Positions 9,091 to 17,375 of a stretch of DNA of 64,000 nt are shown here, piece by piece; the first letter of the stretch is position 1; each line of letters starts with the position of its first letter. The position numbers and the translations under genes are program-made. Source of the DNA: Marinimicrobium koreense (GTDB lineage Bacteria > Pseudomonadota > Gammaproteobacteria > Pseudomonadales > Cellvibrionaceae); assembly GCF_003762925.1 (NCBI RefSeq), contig NZ_RJUK01000001.1, positions 1,736,001 through 1,800,000 on the forward strand, given 5' to 3'. The notes under the pieces are model-generated. The model did not search any database. It was not told where the DNA came from and saw only the letters and a program-made list of their open reading frames with translations.

Positions 9091-9293
9091 AACAACAACA
9101 AACAATAAAAAGCACGCCAACAATAACAACAACAAACAATAAGAAATGAAACGAACATAATTACAACAATAGACAATAAGAAAAGAAGAAGTTCAAAAAT
9201 AACAACAACAAACAATAAAAAACGAAAGCAACATAATAACGACAAGAAACAATAAAAATAGAAACGTAAATAATAATAACGAAACAACAATAA
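9091..9293 (+). repeat. Repeated A-rich CA motifs (AAYAAYAA) in the CrcZ-like RNA
   Basis: The 18-mer AACAACAACAAACAATAA occurs three times without change, at 9091, 9125 and 9201. Counting overlaps, I find about seventeen AAYAAYAA matches in six clusters (9091-9108, 9119-9142, 9198-9218, 9248-9255, 9269-9279, 9283-9293), more than the five CA motifs I recall for Pseudomonas aeruginosa CrcZ. Each cluster could bind one Hfq hexamer. Confidence 0.85.
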
Positions 9294-9465
9294 AAAGAAG
9301 CGAAAGCCTTGTGCTTTACGCCCATAAAAAAATGATAATGATAACTACACAAGAAAAGCGGAAAGACTGACTAGACACTGGAGCGGGATTGCAAGCACGC
9401 ACACTTGATACGAGGGCACGGACGCGCCGATTTGCAGGCCAAGGGAACCTTGGCGAATCGATCCC

Positions 9466-9499
9466 ACGGGAAAGCTTCGGCTTTCCCGTTTTGCTTTCT
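9466..9499 (+). terminator. Rho-independent terminator of the CrcZ-like RNA
   Basis: ACGGGAAAGC (9466-9475) and GCTTTCCCGT (9480-9489) form a perfect ten-pair stem capped by the stable TTCG tetraloop, followed by a T-rich tail. It defines the 3' end of the small RNA and separates it from pcnB. Confidence 0.92.
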
Positions 9500-9628
9500 G
9501 ACCCCCGTCAACACGGGCCCCTCCCGGCTCCCAACGTTTCCACCATCCCCCGCCCGTGCTAAACTGCCCGGCTTTCAGACTCGAGTCCGGCACGGCTGCC
9601 GGCGAAAGCACTCACTGACAGTAACCCA

Positions 9629-10978
9629 ATGCCCATGCTTAGACGGCTTATCGACAAACTGCGCCCCCGTTCACGCCCCACCCCCCAACTCCGGGTTATC
9701 CCCCGCGACCAGCACAAGGTCTCCCGCCGGGACATCAGTCAGGCGGCCCTGCGTATCATGAAACGCCTGGACGAAGCGGGTTATCAGGCCTTCCTGGTCG
9801 GCGGCGGCGTGCGGGACCTGCTCCTGGGCGGTCACCCCAAGGACTTTGATGTGGCCACTGACGCCACTCCAGAGCAGATCAAGCGGCTGTTCCGCGGAGC
9901 GCGCATCATTGGCCGGCGCTTTCAGATTGTGCACGTACGCATGGGACGGGAGATCATTGAGGTCACCACCTTCCGGGGCCACCACGAGCAGTCCCGCAGT
10001 GAAGACGGCATGCTCCTGCGGGACAACGTCTACGGCTCCCTGGAAACCGACGCCGTGCGGCGGGATTTCACCGTCAACGCGCTCTACTACACCCTCAATG
10101 ACTTCGCCATCCACGACTATACCGGTGGTCTGAAGGACCTGGAGAAGCGCACCCTGCGCATTATTGGCGACCCGGAAACCCGCTATAAGGAAGATCCGGT
10201 GCGGATGCTGCGCGCGGTGCGCTTTGCCGCCAAACTGGGCTTCAAGATAGAGCCCGGCACCGCCGATCCGATTCTGGAGCTGGGCGAGTTGCTGCGCAAC
10301 ATCCCCCCGGCGCGCCTGTTTGAAGAAGTGTTGAAGCTGTTTATGGCCGGCTCGGCGACCGCCACCTTTACGCTGATGCGCGATTACCACCTGCTCGAGC
10401 ACCTGTTCCCGGGCACCGAGGCAGCGCTGCAGGCCGGCGACGAGCAAGGCCTGGCCCTGATCGAAGAGACCATGGCCAACACCGACAAGCGGGTGCGGGC
10501 CGACAAACCGGTGACGCCGGCCTTCATTTACGCCGCGCTGCTCTGGCCGCCAATGCGCGCCCGGGCCGACGAGCTGGTCAAGAACATGCCACCGCAAGCG
10601 GCCTATCAGCAGGCCGCCACCGAAGTCATCGGCCAACAGCTGGGACACACCGCCCTGCCCAAGCGCTTCCTGATACCCATGCGGGAAATGTGGGACATGC
10701 AGCACCGCCTGGTACAGCGCCGCCACCCCCAGAAGCTGCTGGAGCAGTCCCGGTTCCGCGCTGCTTACGACTTCCTGATTCTGCGCGAAGCCTCCGGCGA
10801 GCGCCTGGATGGCGCGGGCAGCTGGTGGACCCGATTCCAGGAAGTGGATGAACCGGAGCAGCAGAAAATGATTGCCGAGGCCCGCCGTCAGGGGCCGGGC
10901 GGCAAGAGCGGCCGGCGACGCAACCGGAAACGGCGTGCGCCCCGCCAGGAAAGTCCGACCCCCAGTTCCCAGGACTGA
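9629..10978 (+). CDS. pcnB: Poly(A) polymerase I
   Basis: PcnB adds poly(A) tails that promote RNA decay. The 449-residue product shows the class II nucleotidyltransferase core: FLVGGGVRDLLLGGHPKDFDVATDA (catalytic DFD), the RRDFTVNALYY segment and the RNA-binding helix YKEDPVRMLRAVRFAAKL. It ends in a basic tail (GGKSGRRRNRKRRAPR) typical of PcnB, unlike the shorter CCA-adding enzyme. It follows the small RNA by about 130 bases and precedes folK by two bases, as in Pseudomonas. The start at 9629 has no strong ribosome site; an ATG at 9635 would serve equally well. Confidence 0.95.
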   Translation: MPMLRRLIDKLRPRSRPTPQLRVIPRDQHKVSRRDISQAALRIMKRLDEAGYQAFLVGGGVRDLLLGGHPKDFDVATDATPEQIKRLFRGARIIGRRFQIVHVRMGREIIEVTTFRGHHEQSRSEDGMLLRDNVYGSLETDAVRRDFTVNALYYTLNDFAIHDYTGGLKDLEKRTLRIIGDPETRYKEDPVRMLRAVRFAAKLGFKIEPGTADPILELGELLRNIPPARLFEEVLKLFMAGSATATFTLMRDYHLLEHLFPGTEAALQAGDEQGLALIEETMANTDKRVRADKPVTPAFIYAALLWPPMRARADELVKNMPPQAAYQQAATEVIGQQLGHTALPKRFLIPMREMWDMQHRLVQRRHPQKLLEQSRFRAAYDFLILREASGERLDGAGSWWTRFQEVDEPEQQKMIAEARRQGPGGKSGRRRNRKRRAPRQESPTPSSQD

Positions 10979-10980
10979 GC

Positions 10981-11481
10981 GTGACCCCTTGCTATATCGG
11001 CCTCGGCAGCAACCTGGACGATCCGTTCGGGCAACTGAGCCGCGCCTTCGAGGCGTTGGCCGGGCTGCCGGAGAGCACCCTGGTGGCGCGCTCGCCACTG
11101 TATTCCAGCAAACCGGTGGGCCCGCCCCAACCGGATTACCTCAACGCCGTCGCCCGCCTCGATACCCGCCTGGAACCACTGGCACTGCTGGATGCCCTAC
11201 AGGGCATCGAACAGGCCCACCAGCGGGTGCGCAGCCAACACTGGGGGCCGAGAACCCTGGACCTGGACCTGTTGCTCTACGGCGACGAGACCCTGAGCAC
11301 ACCGCGCCTGACCGTTCCCCACCCGGAAATGACCCGGCGCGCCTTTGTTCTCTACCCTTTAGCGGATATCGCCCCGCACCTGACCCTTCCCACGGGCACC
11401 TCACTTGCGTCATTATTGAAGGCCTGCCCTTACGAGGGGCTGGAGCGGTTCAACCCTGACAGTCAACACCGGGAGTCGTAA
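10981..11481 (+). CDS. folK: 2-amino-4-hydroxy-6-hydroxymethyldihydropteridine pyrophosphokinase
   Basis: FolK transfers pyrophosphate from ATP to 6-hydroxymethyl-7,8-dihydropterin in folate synthesis. The 166-residue protein has the family hallmarks CYIGLGSNLDDP at the start, a TKPVGPPQPDYLNAV-like segment and the signature WGPRTLDLDLLLYGDE. Translation starts with GTG two bases after the pcnB stop, pointing to coupled translation. The deoxynucleoside kinase gene follows after three bases, so pcnB, folK, the kinase gene and panB form one compact unit. Confidence 0.95.
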   Translation: MTPCYIGLGSNLDDPFGQLSRAFEALAGLPESTLVARSPLYSSKPVGPPQPDYLNAVARLDTRLEPLALLDALQGIEQAHQRVRSQHWGPRTLDLDLLLYGDETLSTPRLTVPHPEMTRRAFVLYPLADIAPHLTLPTGTSLASLLKACPYEGLERFNPDSQHRES

Positions 11482-11484
11482 CGC

Positions 11485-12168
11485 GTGGCAGCGATGTTTG
11501 ACGATCAACAACTGGATTTTTCCCAGGCCGACCTTCCCCGCTACATTGCCGTGGAAGGGCCAATTGGTGTCGGGAAAACCACCCTGGCCAAAAACCTGGC
11601 CCAACTGTTCAATTACGACGTGTTGCTTGAGCAGCCGGAAGAGAACCCGTTTCTGGAGCGTTTCTACCGCTCCCCGAAAACCGCCGCCCTGCAGACTCAA
11701 CTGTTCTTTCTGTTCCAGCGTGCCAACCAGCTTGAGCAACTGCGCCAGAACGACATGTTCGAGCCGGTACGGGTCGCCGATTTTCTGATCGAGAAAGATC
11801 AGTTGTTCGCCCAGGTCACCCTGGACGATGACGAATTGGCCATTTACCAACAGGTGTACGATCGGCTCACACTGGACGCCCCTCGACCCGATCTGGTGAT
11901 TTATCTTCAGGCCCCCTCGCGCGTTCTGAACGAGCGCATCCGCGAGCGCGGTATCGCCAGCGAACAGCGCATAAGCCCGGAGTACATTGAGGCCCTGAAC
12001 GAGGCCTACACCCAGTTTTTTCACTATTACGACAGCTCACCCCTGCTGATCGTCAACGCCCAGGATCTGGATCTCGCCCGAAACCGGGAACACTTCCAGC
12101 AACTGATCGAAACCCTGTTAACCATCAAGAGCGGGCGCCACTACTACAACCCGACGCCCGCCCTCTAA
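11485..12168 (+). CDS. Deoxynucleoside kinase family protein
   Basis: The 227-residue product has the P-loop GPIGVGKTTL near its N-terminus, the substrate-side segment EQPEENPFLERFY, and the lid/DRS-type segments VADFLIEKDQLFA and RVLNERIRERG that mark deoxyadenosine/deoxyguanosine kinases. Bacterial members phosphorylate deoxynucleosides in salvage. The frame opens with GTG at 11485, three bases past folK; an ATG three codons later (11494) is equally possible. A kinase of this kind between folK and panB recurs in Pseudomonas, but I cannot say whether its substrate there is a deoxynucleoside or something tied to pantothenate or folate synthesis. Confidence 0.85.
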   Translation: MAAMFDDQQLDFSQADLPRYIAVEGPIGVGKTTLAKNLAQLFNYDVLLEQPEENPFLERFYRSPKTAALQTQLFFLFQRANQLEQLRQNDMFEPVRVADFLIEKDQLFAQVTLDDDELAIYQQVYDRLTLDAPRPDLVIYLQAPSRVLNERIRERGIASEQRISPEYIEALNEAYTQFFHYYDSSPLLIVNAQDLDLARNREHFQQLIETLLTIKSGRHYYNPTPAL

Positions 12169-12187
12169 GCCCGTTACGGAGAACCCT

Positions 12188-13012
12188 ATGCCTTACGGAG
12201 CCAACGCCGATACCGCCCTGAACAAGCCGGTGACCGTCAAAACCCTGCAGAAGCTCAAGGGCTCCGATGAGAAGTTTGTGGTGGTGGCCCTGTACGATGC
12301 CCCCATGGCCGCCATGGCCCAGAAATGCGGGGTCGAAGCCGTACTGGTGGGGGACTCCCTGGGCATGACGGTACTGGGCTACCAGAGCACTATTCCGGTC
12401 ACCATGGAGCAGATGATCTACCACGTGGAGGCGGTGGCGCGCGGCAACCAGAAATCCCTGATCATCGCCGACCTGCCGTTCATGACCTACGCCACCCTGG
12501 ACGATGCCCTGAAAAACGCCACCCGCCTGATGCAGGCCGGCGCCCAGATGATCAAAATCGAGGGTGGCCGCTGGCTGACCGAGACCGTGCGCCGCCTGTC
12601 CGAGTGCGGTATTCCGGTATGCGCCCACCTGGGCCTCACGCCGCAATCGGTCAACAAGTTCGGCGGTTTTCGGGTGCAGGGGCGGGATGCCGCCCAGGCC
12701 GATGAAATCGCCGAGGATGCCGCACTGCTGGCCGAGGCGGGCGCCGATCTGGTGGTGCTCGAGTGTGTGCCCTCGGCACTCGCCGCCAGAATCACCCAAA
12801 ACACCCCCATTCCGACCATCGGCATCGGTGCTGGCCGGGATACCGACGCACAAGTGCTGGTGATCAATGACATTCTGGGCCTGACTGAGCAGCCGCCGAA
12901 GTTTTCCAAAAACTTCCTGACCGAAGCCGGCGACATTCCCGGTGCCATGAAAAAGTACGTGGCCGACGTCAAGTCCGGCGTATTCCCTGGCGACGACCAT
13001 ATATTTCTGTAA
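12188..13012 (+). CDS. panB: Ketopantoate hydroxymethyltransferase
   Basis: PanB adds a hydroxymethyl group from methylene-tetrahydrofolate to alpha-ketoisovalerate, the first committed step to pantothenate. The 274-residue sequence carries ALYDAPMAAMAQKCGVEAVLVGDSLGM (metal-binding Asp), LPFMTYA, IKIEGG, AHLGLTPQSVN and TIGIGAG. It ends the pcnB-folK-kinase run, 20 bases downstream of the kinase gene. In many relatives panC follows at once; here the next gene is a pectate lyase, so panC must lie elsewhere or be absent. Confidence 0.96.
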   Translation: MPYGANADTALNKPVTVKTLQKLKGSDEKFVVVALYDAPMAAMAQKCGVEAVLVGDSLGMTVLGYQSTIPVTMEQMIYHVEAVARGNQKSLIIADLPFMTYATLDDALKNATRLMQAGAQMIKIEGGRWLTETVRRLSECGIPVCAHLGLTPQSVNKFGGFRVQGRDAAQADEIAEDAALLAEAGADLVVLECVPSALAARITQNTPIPTIGIGAGRDTDAQVLVINDILGLTEQPPKFSKNFLTEAGDIPGAMKKYVADVKSGVFPGDDHIFL

Positions 13013-13036
13013 ACTGTAATCGCGATACTGAAAACA

Positions 13037-13077
13037 CCGGCACCCACCCCAAACCACAACATCAACCCGGGTGCCGG
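13037..13077 (+). terminator. GC-rich hairpin after panB
   Basis: CCGGCACCC and GGGTGCCGG pair perfectly (nine pairs) around a 23-base loop, 25 bases past the panB stop. No U-run follows; it could end or protect the pan transcript. Confidence 0.4.
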
Positions 13078-13127
13078 GGCTCCCCGGAGCCACCCATAAA
13101 AAATAGACCGTGAGAGTGAGAGACACT

Positions 13128-14327
13128 ATGAACATACGCATCCCCGCCTGGTGGGCGGTACTGGGCTGCGCCAGCCTATTGTTGGCTTGCCAGAATCAAC
13201 CGGCCGAGCCGGAACCTGCCGACACCATCGCCACCTCCGACGCCGCCTGGGAGGATTACCGGGCCCGCTCCGATCATTGGCGCTCAGTCGATCGGGACTT
13301 CATTCGCGGGGAAGTGGCCGCCGAAGGCCTCGACAATCCCAGGCGACCCGCCCGTACCCACCGCTTCGGGTTCGACCCCAATCAACCCACCGAGTGGTAC
13401 AGCACCGACGAAGGGCGCCGAATCGCCGACATCGTGCTGTCTTTTCAGACGCCTTCCGGCGGCTGGTCCAAACGCACCGACATGAGCAAGCGACCACGCC
13501 AGCCCGGCGAGCACTTCGGGTATGAATTCAGCTACATTCCCACCTTCGACAACAGTGCCACCACCACCCAGATCGAGCTGCTGGCCAAAGCACACACCGC
13601 CACCGGTGATACTCGTTACTTGGAAGCCTACGTGCGTGGCGTCGAGCTGATTCTGGAAGCCCAGTACCCCAACGGCGGCTGGCCCCAGAACTTCCCCCTG
13701 CGCGGCGGATACCATGACTACATCACCTACAACGATCAGGTCATGGAAAACAATATGACCGCGCTGCACCGTGTCAGCCTGGGCAAAGCGCCGTTCGCGC
13801 AGGCCCCGAACGACCTGCGGGCCGAATCCGCCGCCGCCCTCGACCGGGCCCTGGACGCCGCACTGGCCACGCAGGTGGTGGTGAACGGCAAGCCCACCCT
13901 GTGGGGTGGACAGCATGCCCCCAGAACCCTGGAGCCCATGAAAGCCCGCGCCTATGAAATGGTCGCCCTGGCCACCGCCGAGAGCGTCTCATTGCTGGAT
14001 TTCATGATGGATCTGGACGATCCCTCCGCCGAGATACAGCACGCCATTCACTCCGCCATGGCGTGGTATGAAAACAACGTGATCACCGGCTACCGATGGG
14101 ACAGTGACACCCGGGAAATCGTACCCGAGGCGGACGCGCCACCCATCTGGTCCCGCTTTGCCGAAATCGGCACCAACCGCCCCCTGTTTGGCGACCGGGA
14201 CCACTCAGTGCATTACGACATCAAAGACATTTCCATGGAACGCCGCGAAGGCTACGGCTGGTACACCACCGCCCCGAGCGAGGTCCTGGAAAAATACGAA
14301 GACTGGAAGCGTCGCTTTCCGCGTTAA
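13128..14327 (+). CDS. pelA: Pectate lyase lipoprotein, PL10 type
   Basis: The 399-residue protein cleaves polygalacturonate by beta-elimination if the family call is right. It shows the PL10 features VLSFQTPSGGWSKRTDM, YIPTFDNSATTTQIELLA, YPNGGWPQNFP, YITYNDQVMENNM and the C-terminal RFAEIGTNRPLFGDRD, of (alpha/alpha) toroid type. The start at 13128 puts a signal with the lipobox LLAC in front, so it should be an outer-membrane lipoprotein; a GTG at 13110 is possible but less apt. It overlaps the converging oxidoreductase gene by four bases at the 3' end. No other pectin genes are adjacent, so its place beside panB looks like a single-gene insertion. Confidence 0.88.
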   Translation: MNIRIPAWWAVLGCASLLLACQNQPAEPEPADTIATSDAAWEDYRARSDHWRSVDRDFIRGEVAAEGLDNPRRPARTHRFGFDPNQPTEWYSTDEGRRIADIVLSFQTPSGGWSKRTDMSKRPRQPGEHFGYEFSYIPTFDNSATTTQIELLAKAHTATGDTRYLEAYVRGVELILEAQYPNGGWPQNFPLRGGYHDYITYNDQVMENNMTALHRVSLGKAPFAQAPNDLRAESAAALDRALDAALATQVVVNGKPTLWGGQHAPRTLEPMKARAYEMVALATAESVSLLDFMMDLDDPSAEIQHAIHSAMAWYENNVITGYRWDSDTREIVPEADAPPIWSRFAEIGTNRPLFGDRDHSVHYDIKDISMERREGYGWYTTAPSEVLEKYEDWKRRFPR

Positions 14328-15301
14328 ACCGCGTTCTGATAAATCGACAGAATCAGCTCCGTGGTCAGTCGGGCCGAGGTCGCTCCGGCCAGAGGTTCAC
14401 GGCCATCACGAACGGCCGCTTCAAAATCCTCGATGATTGCCTGATGCGCGGTAGTGTCCGTCACCGCCGCGCTGGTCGCGCCATCGTGCTGATAGTGATC
14501 CCCGGGTGCACTCGGGTTGTCCACCCCATCCACCACCCACTGGGTTACCACATCGTCGGTCAGGGTAAAACTGCCGCGCTCGGCATGCACTTCCATCCGC
14601 GCCGCAAAACCGGGCCGGGCCGCAGTTGAAGCCACCACCGTACCGATCATCCCATCCTCGTGACGCATCAGCGCCGCACCGTGATCCTCCGCCTCAATAT
14701 CGTGGGCAAAGGTCCCCAACATACTGACCACCTGCCCGGGTAAACCGAACAGCCAGGTATAAATATCCAGGTTATGACAGGCCTGCTGCATGAAGGGACC
14801 GCCACCATCCAGTGCCAGGCCACCGCGATAATCGCCGCTGTCATAGTAGGCCTGATCCCGATAAAACTTGGCTGCCAGATCCACCGCGTAAATTCGTCCG
14901 AAGGCACTCTGCGCCATCAAGGCCTTGATGGCCTGATTATCCGGTCGGGTGCGCCGCTGGTAACAGACCGCCAGCACCACACCCGCCCTGTTACAGGCGT
15001 CGGTCATCCGATCCATCGCCTCGATACTGATATCCAGCGGTTTCTCGGTCAGCACATGCTTGCCCCGCGCCGCCGCATCGATCGCGCCCTGGTGATGCAA
15101 CCCATTGGGCGTGGCCAGAATCACCGCATCGAAATCGGCATCCACCGCGTCAATCGAAGGCCAGACCGGCAGTTCCGGCGCCGCTGACAGCGGCCGTCCG
15201 GAACGGGACACCGCCCCCACCAGCTCACTGCCCGGCCGCTCGGTCAGCGCATTGATATAAGTATTGCTGATATTCCCGGTACCTACGACCACATAGCGCA
15301 T
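14324..15301 (-). CDS. Gfo/Idh/MocA family NAD(P)-dependent oxidoreductase
   Basis: The 325-residue protein starts MRYVVVGTGNISNTYINAL, a Rossmann nucleotide site, followed by the family hallmark HVLTEKPLDIS (Lys-Pro pair) and a C-terminal alpha/beta domain containing the CHNLDIYTWLFGLPG segment. Members oxidise or epimerise sugars, inositols and uronates; the substrate cannot be read from the sequence. The chosen start has GGAGGTG seven bases upstream and shares bases with the stop of the preceding SnoaL-like gene (TGATG), so the two are translationally coupled. Nearness to pectate lyase hints at sugar-acid metabolism, but the genes converge rather than share a transcript. Confidence 0.88.
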   Translation of the reverse strand: MRYVVVGTGNISNTYINALTERPGSELVGAVSRSGRPLSAAPELPVWPSIDAVDADFDAVILATPNGLHHQGAIDAAARGKHVLTEKPLDISIEAMDRMTDACNRAGVVLAVCYQRRTRPDNQAIKALMAQSAFGRIYAVDLAAKFYRDQAYYDSGDYRGGLALDGGGPFMQQACHNLDIYTWLFGLPGQVVSMLGTFAHDIEAEDHGAALMRHEDGMIGTVVASTAARPGFAARMEVHAERGSFTLTDDVVTQWVVDGVDNPSAPGDHYQHDGATSAAVTDTTAHQAIIEDFEAAVRDGREPLAGATSARLTTELILSIYQNAV

Positions 15302-15765
15302 CAGTTCACCTCCTCTTCCGAGCTCCAGACCTTCATGGTCTGATTGGAGAGCAGGTGACATTCACCCTCCACCGCAACGTAGGTGCGCATAAAGTGATAC
15401 TTGTTGCCCCGCACCTCACCCCCTTCTTCACGAGGCGCCTTCTCTACCGTGGTAAAGCCACTGAGCACCGCCGTGTTATCCAGACGCCGATACGCCACCT
15501 GCTCCGAACGACGGGCCAAGGGCACTTCATGCCCTTCACCCAATCGACCGACCAGCGTCGCTTTATCCTCCGCCGCCACGGCATGGTTGTGCACCCAGAC
15601 AAAGTCATCGGCCAGAAGAACGCGCATAAACTCAGGATTGCCCACCCGCAGCGCGTCTTCGTACTGGCCATCCAGACGTTTGAGGGCATCCGCCTCCAGG
15701 CAATCAGCAGAAAACGCTGGGGTGGAACACAGGACAAGCGCCGCAGCGCCAAGGAAGGCTTTCAT
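15301..15765 (-). CDS. Exported SnoaL-like/DUF4440 protein
   Basis: This 154-residue protein begins with a cleavable signal (MKAFLGAAALVLCSTPAFSA) and continues with a compact cone-shaped NTF2-like fold: LDGQYEDALRVGNPEFMRVLLADDFVWVHNHAV and TYVAVEGECHLLSNQTMKVW. Such proteins bind small hydrophobic or sugar ligands or act as isomerases; no catalytic residue set is clear here. It is the first gene of a two-gene unit with the oxidoreductase (TGATG overlap), which suggests that it handles the same compound in the periplasm. Confidence 0.7.
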   Translation of the reverse strand: MKAFLGAAALVLCSTPAFSADCLEADALKRLDGQYEDALRVGNPEFMRVLLADDFVWVHNHAVAAEDKATLVGRLGEGHEVPLARRSEQVAYRRLDNTAVLSGFTTVEKAPREEGGEVRGNKYHFMRTYVAVEGECHLLSNQTMKVWSSEEEVN

Positions 15766-16343
15766 AGGGGTAACTCCGGTGGTTGATTTGTTATGCCACC
15801 GAGTTTAGCAAACTCATGCAGGGGTACGCGGGTGTTTCAGTTGTTTGAAAAGCGACCTGGCAGGACGACTCAGGAGCGGAAAAATTACAGCAACAGGGAG
15901 GGTAAAAACTAAAATCCCCCTATGATTCACTAGTAAAATTAGTAACTTACGGGATTCTGTAGTGGTCGGAGCGTGAGGGTTCGAATACGTCTTTTCCCTA
16001 CTTCATAGCACACCATGAACCATAATACCTTTAAAATCAGTCATTTAGCGAAATAAGGCGACCACAGTAGAACACTGTGCATCACAGCGTTTTCGACGCT
16101 AGTGGTTACAAACGCCAATTCAACGTGTAAGCTTTCTACTCATAAACAATAGAGAGAAGGATGATAGCTGTCACGCTTCGCTGCTTTCGCATACTCCGGC
16201 GCTTGCTCCGAACTTTTCGCATTGTGAAGCACACCCTCGCTTGTCACTCGTCCTACCTATCTCTTCCTTTTTCAATTAGGTTGGTATTTATCCATTCCAC
16301 AAGTGCTTAATAAAACCATACGCAGCGTGTTACAGGAGGTTTC
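15766..16343. other. Intergenic stretch at the left edge of the tRNA-Pro island
   Basis: This 578-base stretch has no convincing gene. It contains the tRNA-Pro-like fragment at 15961 and turns AT-rich from there on, marking the change from chromosome backbone to island. The last bases hold an AGGAGG ribosome site for the next gene. I see no clear promoter boxes. Confidence 0.7.
15961..15985 (-). repeat. Partial copy of the tRNA-Pro 3' end (distal attachment site)
   Basis: The 25 bases match 20277-20301, the 3' end of tRNA-Pro(CGG), at 23 positions, the first 13 being identical. Both copies have the same orientation. After the TTCGAA of the T-loop the sequences part, and no other tRNA portion is present here. 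This is the pattern left when an element integrates into a tRNA 3' end. Confidence 0.8.
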
Positions 16344-17363
16344 GTGCCAGATATAAGGTACCCATCAAATTGCAGCGCTAGAGCGATCTTTAACTTTTGT
16401 GATGAAATTGAACAATATTCCGGTTCAGATCGAGTATTAATAGATTTTTCGGGTATGTATCGGATTGAACCCTTCACGATGGTATATGTAGCAAAATACA
16501 TTAGGGAGTTTAATCGCAGAAATAAAAAAACTAAAGTCTCCTGCATTGGCCACAAGAATAAGGATTACGCCGCCAACATGGGTTTTTTCAGAGCGTTTGG
16601 CCTAAAACATGGAAGAGAGCCCAATTGCGTCGACGGCAACGACAGATTCGTTCCCTACACAATCCTTCGAACACAAACTATTATCGATGAAGCTACTAAG
16701 GACTGGGAGCCCGAACAAGATGTTATTGAGCGTCGTGCTGCCCATTTGTCCGAGATTCTTGCACAACAATCAACCGGTAATTTAGTAGACGCTCTCACCT
16801 ACTCTATTCGGGAGATAATGCGCAATGTTTATGAACACAGTCAATCCAAAAGTTTAGATTATTGTGCCCAGTACTGGCCTTACTATAACCGAGTTGAAAT
16901 AGCTATTGTTGACCACGGAATAGGCCTAAGATCATCGCTACAGAAAAACCCTTTCGTCCAGGTCGATTCTGATAGCGACGCCATTCAGCAAGCATTGATG
17001 CCAGCAATCTCAAGCATAAACTACAGGGGCGCGGTCATCGACACTAACGATCCTTGGCATAACTCTGGGTTTGGACTGTACATGAGCAACAGAATTTGCA
17101 GGCTTGGTGGAAGCTTCTTAATTTGTTCTGGCGATCATGGCATTAAACTTGATGAAAATGGGAAAGAGCACATAGAACTCCCACATAAATGCAGAGGCAC
17201 TGCTGTCAGAATGGTTCTCAACACCAAAAGATTAACCGAACTTGCAGATATGCTAGCTACGTTCAGAGAAGATGGATACCGCATCGCTAGACAAATTAAA
17301 GGTGTCGGCGCTTACGAGGCTTCCGCCGCATCCCAAATGCTTTCAAGAGATTTTACCAAGTAA
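16344..17363 (+). CDS. STAS-like plus GHKL ATPase protein of unknown role
   Basis: The 339-residue protein starts with GTG four bases after AGGAGGT. Residues about 1-75 look like a STAS-type fold (VLIDFSGMYRIEPFTMVYVAKYI). Residues about 145-290 form a GHKL ATPase: N box SIREIMRNVYEHSQSK, first glycine box IVDHGIGL and second box NSGFGLYMSNRICRLGG. There is no HisKA dimer/phospho-His domain, so this is not a normal sensor kinase; the closest known logic is anti-sigma kinase/STAS partner switching, or the stand-alone GHKL ATPases found in some defence loci. The next gene starts 13 bases after its stop and is surely co-transcribed. Function is unknown. Confidence 0.75.
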   Translation: MPDIRYPSNCSARAIFNFCDEIEQYSGSDRVLIDFSGMYRIEPFTMVYVAKYIREFNRRNKKTKVSCIGHKNKDYAANMGFFRAFGLKHGREPNCVDGNDRFVPYTILRTQTIIDEATKDWEPEQDVIERRAAHLSEILAQQSTGNLVDALTYSIREIMRNVYEHSQSKSLDYCAQYWPYYNRVEIAIVDHGIGLRSSLQKNPFVQVDSDSDAIQQALMPAISSINYRGAVIDTNDPWHNSGFGLYMSNRICRLGGSFLICSGDHGIKLDENGKEHIELPHKCRGTAVRMVLNTKRLTELADMLATFREDGYRIARQIKGVGAYEASAASQMLSRDFTK

Positions 17364-17375
17364 ATTGACACATAA

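Larger units (their letters stand above)
9085..9499 (+). ncRNA. crcZ: CrcZ-like Hfq-sequestering small RNA
   Basis: A transcript of roughly 410 bases is bounded by the RpoN promoter and a strong terminator; Pseudomonas aeruginosa CrcZ is about 407 bases and lies in the same cbrB-pcnB interval. Its first 210 bases are extremely A-rich and contain AAYAAYAA-type motifs, the ARN-triplet sequence bound by the distal face of Hfq with Crc. CrcZ acts as a decoy: when CbrAB is active it titrates Hfq/Crc off catabolic mRNAs and lifts carbon catabolite repression. Apart from the CA motifs it need not resemble Pseudomonas CrcZ in sequence, so the call rests on position, promoter, motifs and terminator. 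Expression is not shown. Confidence 0.85.

Noticed and set aside
9091-9293. CRISPR array
   Set aside because: The repeats are short, A-rich and irregularly spaced without unique spacers or cas genes; they fit Hfq-binding motifs of a CrcZ-like RNA.
9075-9352. Minus-strand open frames across the A-rich repeats
   Set aside because: They read as low-complexity Phe/Tyr/Leu/Cys strings caused by the A-rich RNA on the plus strand and have no start signals.
9629-10978. CCA-adding enzyme instead of poly(A) polymerase
   Set aside because: Length, basic C-terminal tail and cbrB-pcnB-folK context all fit PcnB.
15961-15985. A second tRNA gene
   Set aside because: Only the 3' end of tRNA-Pro is matched; no anticodon or 5' half is present, so it is an attachment-site copy.
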